From assembly GCA_036509255.1 (NCBI GenBank), contig DATCFY010000095.1, positions 1 to 19,520 on the forward strand: 19,520 nucleotides of DNA, read 5' to 3'. The translations under genes were made by a program, and so were the position numbers. Shown piece by piece: positions 13,971 through 19,520 of this stretch (the first letter of the stretch is position 1; every line of letters starts with the position of its first letter). The notes under the pieces are model-generated. The model saw only the letters and a program-made list of their open reading frames with translations. It did not search any database and had not been told where the DNA came from. Origin of the DNA: RYN-230 sp036509255. GTDB lineage: Bacteria > Actinomycetota > Actinomycetes > Streptosporangiales > Streptosporangiaceae.

Positions 13971-14956
13971 GCGCCGACGTCCTGTGCCTGCGGCCGGAAG
14001 CCGACTTCCGCGAGGTCGGCGTGCAGCCGCCGGGTGACCTGGCGATCCGGTTCGCCGCCGAGCCGGACGCCGTCCCGGACGCGGACCTGGCCACCGCCCG
14101 CGCGGTGGTGCTGGCGTCCGTCGGCCCGGCCCTGGACCGGGCCTGGGCTGACCGGGCCGCCCGGGTGGAGCTGGTCCAGTTCACCGGGGCCGGGGTGGAC
14201 CGGGGCGCCGCCGCGTTCACTGGCCGGCCCGGGGTGGCGGTGGCCAACGTGCCCGCGGCCAACGCCCGCGAGGTGGCCGAGTACGTGCTGCTGGCCACCG
14301 GCAGCGTGCTGCGCGGCCTGGCCCTGGCTGACCGGGAGATCCGCGCGGGCCGGTACCGGGAGGTGCGCGGGCGGCTGACCCCGGCCGCGGTGCGCAGCCT
14401 GCACTCCGCCACCGTGGAGGTGGTCGGTCTGGGGCAGATCGGGCTGGCCGTGGCCAGGCTGTTCCGGGCGGCCGGGGCGCAGGTCGGCTACAGCGACCCG
14501 GCCCCGCGCGACCCGGCTGCGGCCGCGGCGCTCGGCCTGGGCTGCCTGGACCTCGGCGCGCTGCTGGCCGACAGCGACGTGGTCACGCTGCACGTGCCGC
14601 TGGTGCCCGCCACCCGGGGCCTGATTGGCCAGGCTGAGCTGCGCCGGATGCGGCCTGGCGCCATCCTGGTCAACGCGTCGCGCGGCGGCGTGGTGGACGA
14701 GGCCGCGCTGGCCGCCGCGCTTGAGGACGGCCACCTGGGCGGCGCGGTCGTGGACGTCTACGCGCAGGAACCGCCCGAGGCACAGTCGCCGCTGCTCACC
14801 CTGTCGGCGGCCGCGACGGACCGGGTGCTGTACACGCCGCACATCGCGGGCGTGGCTTACGAGGCGGCCCGCCGCCTGTATACCGAGGCATGGGCGAACG
14901 TCCAGCGGGTCCTGGTCGAGGGACTGCCTCCGGCCAACCAGATCAGCCCAGCCTGA
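13967..14956 (+). CDS. D-isomer-specific 2-hydroxyacid dehydrogenase family protein
   Basis: This 329-residue NAD-dependent dehydrogenase has a split catalytic domain around a Rossmann fold. Key segments are QFTGAGVDRG and NVPAANAREVAEYVLL. VVGLGQIGLAVARLF is the GxGxxG motif, with Asp ending the second strand (GYSDP). The catalytic Arg is in VNASRGGVVDEAAL, the Glu in YAQEPPEA, and the His in YTPHIAGV. The family interconverts 2-hydroxy and 2-keto acids. (S)-sulfolactate dehydrogenase SlcC belongs to it, which fits a sulfolactate hypothesis, but many other substrates are possible. The GTG start overlaps the cupin stop by 4 bp. It is the last gene of the coupled operon; a 107-base gap follows. 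Confidence 0.88.
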   Translation: MSADVLCLRPEADFREVGVQPPGDLAIRFAAEPDAVPDADLATARAVVLASVGPALDRAWADRAARVELVQFTGAGVDRGAAAFTGRPGVAVANVPAANAREVAEYVLLATGSVLRGLALADREIRAGRYREVRGRLTPAAVRSLHSATVEVVGLGQIGLAVARLFRAAGAQVGYSDPAPRDPAAAAALGLGCLDLGALLADSDVVTLHVPLVPATRGLIGQAELRRMRPGAILVNASRGGVVDEAALAAALEDGHLGGAVVDVYAQEPPEAQSPLLTLSAAATDRVLYTPHIAGVAYEAARRLYTEAWANVQRVLVEGLPPANQISPA

Positions 14957-14990
14957 ATTTGCTCCCCTTAGACCTTTGTGCGCCGCATCG

Positions 14991-15004
14991 TGTCTGGTCA
15001 GACA
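14991..15004. promoter_or_regulatory. Palindrome TGTCTGGTCAGACA upstream of the GCS2 gene
   Basis: Perfect 6-bp arms (TGTCTG and CAGACA) flank a GT centre in the 107-base gap after the dehydrogenase. It contains the nine bases TGGTCAGAC shared with the two GntR-type operators at 8471 and 8632, so it may be a third, weaker site of the same regulator. TGAC-GT-GTCA follows at 15011-15020. Confidence 0.4.
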
Positions 15005-15063
15005 GAGTTTGACGTGTCAGGGTGGGCAGGAGGCCATCTCCATGGTCGCGCGCGGAGGGGCCG

Positions 15064-16545
15064 ATGGGCAGGGACGTTCCAGCGATCACGGTGAGCCAGC
15101 AAGACCGCCGCCGCTACCGGGAAAAAGTGCGCCAGTGCCTGGACGTGCTGGCGCGCATGCTGCGCGATTCCTGGTTCGAGACCTCCACCCGGCAGGTGGG
15201 CCTGGAGGTCGAGGTCAACCTGGTGGACGACTCGGGCACAGCGTCGATGCGCAGCCCCGACGTGCTGGACGCGATCGGCGACCCGTCCTGGGCCCCGGAG
15301 CTCGGCCGGTTCAACATCGAGATCAACATCCCGCCGCGGCCGTTGTGCGGGGACGCGCTGGACCAGATGGAGGCGCAGCTGCTGGCCAGCCTGAAGCACG
15401 CGGACCAGCGGGCCAGGGACGTGGGCAGCCGGCTGGCCATGGTGGGCATCCTGCCCAGCATCCAGCAAGCCGACGTGAGCGAGGACGCCATGTCGGAGAA
15501 CCCGCGGTTCTGGCTGCTGAACGAGCAGATCTGCGCGGCGCGCGGGGAGGACGCGCGGATCGCCATCGAGGGCCAGGAACACCTGCTGACCCACGTGGAC
15601 AACATCATGGCCGAGGCGGCCTGCACAAGCGTTCAGTGTCACCTGCAGGTTAGCCCGGAGGCGTTCGGCAGCTACTGGAACGCCGCGCAGTCCATCGCTG
15701 GCGTGCAGGTGGCGCTGGCTGCCAACTCACCATTCCTGTTCGGCCGCGAGCTGTGGCGGGAGACCCGGATCACCCTGTTCCAGCAGGCCACTGACACCAG
15801 GCCGGAGGAGCTCCAGGTGCAGGGGGTGCGCCCCCGGGTCTGGTTCGGTGAACGGTGGATCACCTCGGTCTTCGACCTGTTCGAGGAGAACATCCGCTAC
15901 TTCCCGGCGCTGCTGCCGCTCTGCGCGGACGAGGACCCGCTGGCCGAGCTGGAGCGGGGGATCGCCCCCCAGCTGGCCGAGCTGACCTTGCACAACGGCA
16001 CGGTGTACCGCTGGAACCGGCCGGTGTACGCGGTCACGGACGGACGCCCGCACCTGCGGGTGGAAAACCGGGTGCTGCCCGCCGGCCCGACCGCCGCGGA
16101 CATCACCGCCAACGCCGCCTTCTACTACGGGCTGGTCCGCGCGCTGGCCGAGGCCGAACGGCCGATCTGGACCCAGATGTCGTTCGCCGCCGCGGGGGAG
16201 AACCTGATGGAGGCGGCCCGGCACGGCATCGACGCGTCCCTGTACTGGCCAGGACTCGGCGTGGTGCCCGCCACCGAGCTCGTCTTGCGGCGGCTGCTGC
16301 CCCTGGCCCGCGAGGGGCTGACCCGGTGGGGCGTGGAGCCCCGGCACGCCGACCGCTGCCTCGGCATCATCGAGCAGCGCTGCCTGGCCGGCCGCACCGG
16401 CGCGACGTGGCAGGCGGAGACCGTGCATCAGCTGGAGCGCCGGGGCCGGCTTGACCGGCCCGCGGCGCTGCGCCGGATGACCCAGCGCTACATCGAGCAC
16501 ATGCACACCAACGAGCCCGTGCACTCCTGGCCGCCCGGCTACTGA
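15064..16545 (+). CDS. Glutamate-cysteine ligase family protein (GCS2-like, actinobacterial type)
   Basis: This 493-residue ATP-dependent carboxylate-amine ligase belongs to the GCS2 fold. Conserved stretches are RRYREKVRQCLDVLARML and VGLEVEVNLVDDSG (metal-binding Glu residues). RFNIEINIPPRPL, ACTSVQCHLQVSPEAF, ANSPFLFGRELWRETRI and RVENRVLPAGPT follow, then the C-terminal RYIEHMHTNEPVHSWP. It matches a family widespread in actinobacteria, with the usual length. The true product is uncertain: most actinobacteria make mycothiol, not glutathione, so gamma-glutamyl ligation to another amine is possible. I chose ATG 15064 with GGAGGGG (15054-15060) upstream; an in-frame ATG at 15022 lacks support. 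It begins 107 bases after the catabolic operon and may be a separate unit. Its last 7 bases overlap the convergent MFS gene. Confidence 0.82.
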   Translation: MGRDVPAITVSQQDRRRYREKVRQCLDVLARMLRDSWFETSTRQVGLEVEVNLVDDSGTASMRSPDVLDAIGDPSWAPELGRFNIEINIPPRPLCGDALDQMEAQLLASLKHADQRARDVGSRLAMVGILPSIQQADVSEDAMSENPRFWLLNEQICAARGEDARIAIEGQEHLLTHVDNIMAEAACTSVQCHLQVSPEAFGSYWNAAQSIAGVQVALAANSPFLFGRELWRETRITLFQQATDTRPEELQVQGVRPRVWFGERWITSVFDLFEENIRYFPALLPLCADEDPLAELERGIAPQLAELTLHNGTVYRWNRPVYAVTDGRPHLRVENRVLPAGPTAADITANAAFYYGLVRALAEAERPIWTQMSFAAAGENLMEAARHGIDASLYWPGLGVVPATELVLRRLLPLAREGLTRWGVEPRHADRCLGIIEQRCLAGRTGATWQAETVHQLERRGRLDRPAALRRMTQRYIEHMHTNEPVHSWPPGY

Positions 16546-17522
16546 AACGCGGCCTCCGCGTCAGCGGACTGCTTCCCGGCTCGATAGAACAGCTTCTTGC
16601 GGCCGACCACGTCGACGAAGGCGATCGTCGGGAGCACGAACACGAACAACGTGGCCCCCACGTAGATCGTCGGCAGCAGCGAGTTGCCGCGCAGGCCCGG
16701 GCGGAGCAGCTCGCGCCAGGATGTGCCCTCGGTGCCGGCCACATCCTGGCGCAGCAGGTCGAGCTCGTCCTCCTTGTGCTCCGGGTCGATGCGCTCGAGG
16801 ACCGCGGCAGCCTCGTCCCAGCGGTCGTTCATGCCGAGCCACCGGGGAGAGTAGGACATGAACAGCATGCCGATGGCCAGGGCCAGGGCGGGCAGCACGG
16901 CAAACCCGAACATCGGCCGCCAGCCCCAGCCGGCCGAGTCGAACGCGAAGCTCAGCGCGTACGACAGCAGGATGCCGCCCGAGATGGCCAGCTGCTGCAG
17001 CACCACCAGACCGCCACGGATGCGGGCCGGGGACATCTCGGCGATGTAGGCCGGGACGACCATCGACGACGCGCCCACCGCGACGCCGGTGATGATCCGG
17101 AACGCCAGGAACGAGACGAGATCGAACGAGAACGCGGTCAGCAGGGCTCCAGCCCCGTACAGGATGGCCAGCGCGATCAGCGTCCGGCGGCGGCTGAACC
17201 GGTCGGCCAGCCGGCCGCCGATGATGCCGCCGATGACCGCACCGATCAGCACGGCGGAGACGGCCAGTTCCTCGGTCGTGCTGCTGAGCCGGAAGCTGCT
17301 CTTGAGCAGGTTCTCCGCCCCGCTGATCACGCCGATGTCGTAGCTGAACGGCATCCCGCCCAGCGCGGCGACCGCAGCGACCAGGTAGGTGTAACGAGGC
17401 GTGCCCCGGAGGGCGGTTAACGAGAAGGCCGACACTGCGTCAGCGGATTGGCCAGCGGTTTCCGGGGCCTCGTGGTGGCCGGGCTGGCCGGGCTGTGCCG
17501 CGTGCCGCTGATCTCCGATCAT
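16539..17522 (-). CDS. MFS sugar-porter family transporter, internally deleted and C-terminally truncated
   Basis: This 327-residue remnant belongs to a family usually 450-480 residues long with 12 helices. The N-terminal half is complete: six helices, the GRLADRFSRRRTL loop, PAYIAEMSPARIRG after helix 4, and SPRWL. After WRELLRPGLRGN the helix 7 region with the QQxxGIN and YY sugar-binding motifs is missing. The sequence runs straight into a helix-8-like segment ending in VDVVGRKKLF, then a 17-residue polar tail and a TAG. Helices 9-12 are absent. The stop lies inside the end of the GCS2 gene (overlap 16539-16545, tail to tail), so the truncation coincides with that junction. The start at ATG 17522 has AAAGGGG upstream. 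Transport activity is doubtful; it is probably a decaying gene. Confidence 0.75.
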   Translation of the reverse strand: MIGDQRHAAQPGQPGHHEAPETAGQSADAVSAFSLTALRGTPRYTYLVAAVAALGGMPFSYDIGVISGAENLLKSSFRLSSTTEELAVSAVLIGAVIGGIIGGRLADRFSRRRTLIALAILYGAGALLTAFSFDLVSFLAFRIITGVAVGASSMVVPAYIAEMSPARIRGGLVVLQQLAISGGILLSYALSFAFDSAGWGWRPMFGFAVLPALALAIGMLFMSYSPRWLGMNDRWDEAAAVLERIDPEHKEDELDLLRQDVAGTEGTSWRELLRPGLRGNSLLPTIYVGATLFVFVLPTIAFVDVVGRKKLFYRAGKQSADAEAAFQ

Positions 17523-17795
17523 GACGCCACGCCCCTTTCCGCGGCCGCAGCCGGCCGGGCCCCGTTGCCCGGGCGCGCACGTGACCGCTCACATGAACGA
17601 CCGCTGCCCGCGAATCAGGCGGCTATGCGGGGACAGCCGGCGGGACCACAGCGGCGGACCATCGGCGGCCGGGCGGGGACGTTCTGCCCGGCTAGGACGG
17701 GGCGCGGCGGGGAAGAATAACAGCGGGAGGAGTGACGGCCGGCCACGCACCTTAGCTGGTCCCGTCGTTCCCCGCGGATCGAGGGCGACGTCGAG
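17523..17795. other. Divergent intergenic region, little recognised
   Basis: This 273-base spacer lies between the MFS remnant and the DUF3048 gene. I see no clear -35/-10 pair. A strong GGGAGGAG (17725-17732) precedes only a seven-codon ORF (GTG 17732 to TAG 17755), which is out of frame with the DUF3048 gene and may be a leader peptide or nothing. Confidence 0.4.
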
Positions 17796-18803
17796 ATGCG
17801 GAACCAGCGCAGGATCATCATCGTGGCCAGCAGCGCCGTGGCGGCGTGTGTCCTGGTCTTGGCGGGCCTGCTCATTCTCCGGTCCCGGCCCGCGCCGGCC
17901 AGCCCGCCCGTCAAGCCGGTCACGCCGGTGGCCCAGCAGCTCGTCTCCCCATTCACCGGGGAGCCCGTGACGTCGCTCGGCCCGGTGCTGGCCGTGAAGA
18001 TCGACAACATCGTCACCGCGCGGCCGCAGACCGGGCTCAGCCAGGCCGACATCGTCTATGTCCTGCCCGTCGAGGGCGGCCTCAGCCGGTTCTGTGCCGT
18101 GTTCTCCTCTCACTTCCCGCCGGTCATCGGCCCGGTGCGCAGCGCCCGGGACGACGACCTGCAGCTGCTGCGCCAGTTTGGCCGCCCCGCGTTCGCCTAC
18201 TCCGGAGCCCAGCCCCAGCTGCTGCCGGTGGTGGAGCGGGCCCGCATCGTGGACCTTTACGACGGGCTGGTCGGCGGCTACTACCGGGACACCAGCCGGG
18301 TCGCCCCGTACAACCTGTACGCCCGCACCCGCCAGCTGCTGGCCGAAGCCCATGGGGCCAGCACCGCCCATGACATCGGCTTCCGGTTCGGCCCGGCGCC
18401 TTCCGGTGGCCAGGTCACCGCGGCGAAGTCGGTGTCCTACCCGGCTGCCACGTTCACCTTCCGCTGGTCGTCACGGACCGGCCGGTGGATGGTCTGGATG
18501 GACGGGGCGCGGGCGACGTCCGGGCCGGCGGCAGGAGGCGCCGGCGGCGGTCAGCTGGGCGCGGCCACCGTGGTGATCCAGTACACCAGGGTCGGCTCCT
18601 CACGCTTCCGGGAATGGGGCGGGCCGGCGCCGTACGCGTACAGCACCGGTTCTGGCCGGGCGGTGGTGCTCCGCGACGGTAAGGCGTGGCAGGCCCGGTG
18701 GGCGCGTCCGCACGGGTCGGACGGCACCACGTTCACGACCAGCTCCGGGCAGCGGATGACGTTCGCCCGCGGGCCGGTCTGGGTCGTGCTCGCCTACGGC
18801 TGA
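17796..18803 (+). CDS. DUF3048 domain-containing protein, membrane-anchored
   Basis: This 335-residue exported protein starts with a short basic end (MRNQRR) and a hydrophobic segment of about 22 residues (about 7-28), followed by a Pro-rich linker. This suggests a signal anchor with the rest outside the membrane. The N-terminal DUF3048 domain is clear: VKIDNIVTARPQTGLSQADI, VEGGLSRFCAVF, then PVIGPVRSARDDDLQLL. The C-terminal domain includes VVIQYTRV and the RAVVLRDGKAWQARWARP strand region. The family includes B. subtilis YerB and has no established reaction. A VAAC stretch resembles a lipobox but lies in mid-helix, so lipidation is doubtful. The ribosome binding site is weak (GAGGG about 13 bases upstream). 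It converges on the LLM gene with an 18-base gap. Confidence 0.85.
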   Translation: MRNQRRIIIVASSAVAACVLVLAGLLILRSRPAPASPPVKPVTPVAQQLVSPFTGEPVTSLGPVLAVKIDNIVTARPQTGLSQADIVYVLPVEGGLSRFCAVFSSHFPPVIGPVRSARDDDLQLLRQFGRPAFAYSGAQPQLLPVVERARIVDLYDGLVGGYYRDTSRVAPYNLYARTRQLLAEAHGASTAHDIGFRFGPAPSGGQVTAAKSVSYPAATFTFRWSSRTGRWMVWMDGARATSGPAAGGAGGGQLGAATVVIQYTRVGSSRFREWGGPAPYAYSTGSGRAVVLRDGKAWQARWARPHGSDGTTFTTSSGQRMTFARGPVWVVLAYG

Positions 18804-18821
18804 CCGGGTTCCGGGGCCGGA

Positions 18822-19520
18822 TCAGGTCTGCAGCGGCACCATCTCGCGGACGAAGTCCGCGGTGAACTGGTCCGGGTCGACCGGCGCCCAGCCGGGCCGG
18901 ATCACGAACTTGGTCAGCCCGGCGGCCACGTAATCCCCGATCATTGCGCGGGCACCGTCCCAGCCGGACGCGATCAGCTGCTCCGGATCCACGTCCGGGC
19001 GGCGGCTTCGTGCGGCCTGCAGCAGCGCGGGCCGCGACGCGTCGTCCGCCACCGCCAGGCTGATGCCGTAGTGGTCCGGCTCGATCTCCCGGCCTACCTC
19101 GGCGGCGGCCGCCTCGATGGCCCGCCGGCCCGCCTCCGCCTCGGCCGGGGTCAGGAAGCTGGCCAGCCACCCGTCGCCGAGCCGCCCGACGCGCCGCAAC
19201 GCCCCCGGGGCGCTGCCGCCGAGCCAGATGTCCAGCGGCCGGGCTGGCCGCGGGCCGATACTCGCGGACTCGACCGTGAAGAACTCGCCTCGCAGCGACA
19301 CGGATTCCTCGCTGAGCAGCAGCCGGATCAGCGTGAGGGACTCGTCGAAGACGGCGGCCCGGCGGCCGGGCGGCACCGGGAACGCGGCCAGTTCCGCGGG
19401 GCGGGCCGGCTTAAGGCCGAACACGGGCAGCACCCGCCGCGGGGCCAGGCCGGCCAGGGTAGCGAGTTGCTTGGCCACCAGCACCGGGTGGCGCCCGGGC
19501 AGCACCGCCACCCCGGTGCC
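18822..19520 (-). CDS. LLM-class flavin-dependent oxidoreductase (partial, N-terminus outside window)
   Basis: About 232 residues of the C-terminal part are present; the gene enters from the right edge and stops at 18822. It shows the luciferase-like barrel pattern: GVAVLPGRHPVLVAKQLATLAGLAP and FDESLTLIRLLLSEESVSLRGEFFTV. ASIGPRPARPLDIWLGGSAPGALRRVGRLGDGW and a final VAAGLTKFVIRPG strand follow. In actinobacteria such proteins commonly use coenzyme F420, though FMN use cannot be excluded from this fragment. The substrate is unknown. The internal GTG at 19511 is not the real start, because the frame is open beyond it and the LLM fold needs the missing N-terminal strands. Confidence 0.85.
   Translation of the reverse strand, partial: GTGVAVLPGRHPVLVAKQLATLAGLAPRRVLPVFGLKPARPAELAAFPVPPGRRAAVFDESLTLIRLLLSEESVSLRGEFFTVESASIGPRPARPLDIWLGGSAPGALRRVGRLGDGWLASFLTPAEAEAGRRAIEAAAAEVGREIEPDHYGISLAVADDASRPALLQAARSRRPDVDPEQLIASGWDGARAMIGDYVAAGLTKFVIRPGWAPVDPDQFTADFVREMVPLQT

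Noticed and set aside
13628..14842. Minus-strand ORF of 404 codons
   Set aside because: Antisense of the cupin and the 2-hydroxyacid dehydrogenase, both of which have full motif sets.
15009..15040. TTGACG as a -35 box for the GCS2 gene
   Set aside because: No acceptable -10 sequence follows at 16-19 bases.
14625..15653. Plus-strand ORF of 342 codons spanning the gap before the GCS2 gene
   Set aside because: It runs out of frame through the dehydrogenase and the GCS2 gene, both of which have clear homology in their own frames.
17840..17860. VAAC as a lipobox in the DUF3048 protein
   Set aside because: The hydrophobic segment continues well past the Cys, so a signal anchor is more likely.
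1..19520. CRISPR arrays, tRNA or rRNA genes, transposases, phage genes
   Set aside because: None seen on reading either strand; the only repeats are short in-gene tandem units and the operator-like motifs.

Overview
The window is very GC-rich (roughly 70% or more by eye). It uses many GTG starts, has actinobacterial-style promoters (TTGACA with TAGTGT or TACGGT), start/stop overlaps of 1-4 bp, an LLM-class flavin oxidoreductase and an actinobacterial-type GCS2 enzyme. It therefore comes from a high-GC actinobacterium; I cannot place it to genus. No rRNA, tRNA, CRISPR array or insertion sequence was seen.

Layout. (a) 1-1202, minus: the start-codon end of a PHP-domain (CehA/McbA-like) metallohydrolase that runs off the left edge. 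(b) 1340-5000, plus: promoter and a four-gene operon (ABC-2 permease, two ATP-binding proteins, TetR regulator). It resembles the E. coli ybhF/S/R plus cecR exporter set, with the tandem ATPase split into two genes whose ATP sites are degenerate in complementary ways. (c) 5330-6156: an AqpZ-type aquaporin with its own promoter, closed by a 14-bp hairpin shared with the convergent operon. (d) 8458 down to 6214, minus: small and large subunits of a split UxaA-family lyase, most like (2R)-sulfolactate sulfo-lyase SuyA/SuyB, then a FadR-type GntR regulator. (e) 8681-14956, plus, divergent from (d): an SsuABC/TauABC-like uptake system (ATPase, permease, lipoprotein), then a Gfo/Idh/MocA oxidoreductase, a creatininase-family amidohydrolase, a cupin and a D-2-hydroxyacid dehydrogenase, almost all translationally coupled. 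(f) 15064-16545, plus: a GCS2-family glutamate-cysteine-ligase-like enzyme. (g) 16539-17522, minus: a truncated, internally deleted sugar-porter MFS gene overlapping the end of (f). (h) 17796-18803, plus: a DUF3048 protein. (i) 18822 to the right edge, minus: a partial LLM flavin oxidoreductase.

The most interesting part is 6214-14956. Two divergent promoters each carry the same GntR-type operator core (TGGTCAGACC) just downstream of the predicted transcription start. This ties the lyase and regulator to the transporter/dehydrogenase operon as one regulon. The gene content suggests uptake and breakdown of a small acidic compound, possibly a C3 sulfonate such as sulfolactate or a sugar acid. 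The exact combination with a creatininase-type hydrolase, a cupin and a Gfo/Idh enzyme is one I do not recognise as a described pathway.

Two neighbouring genes of operon (e), the permease and the Gfo/Idh enzyme, carry single-base frameshifts. One sits in an 8-G run. Sequencing error, recent decay and slippage cannot be told apart from the sequence alone.
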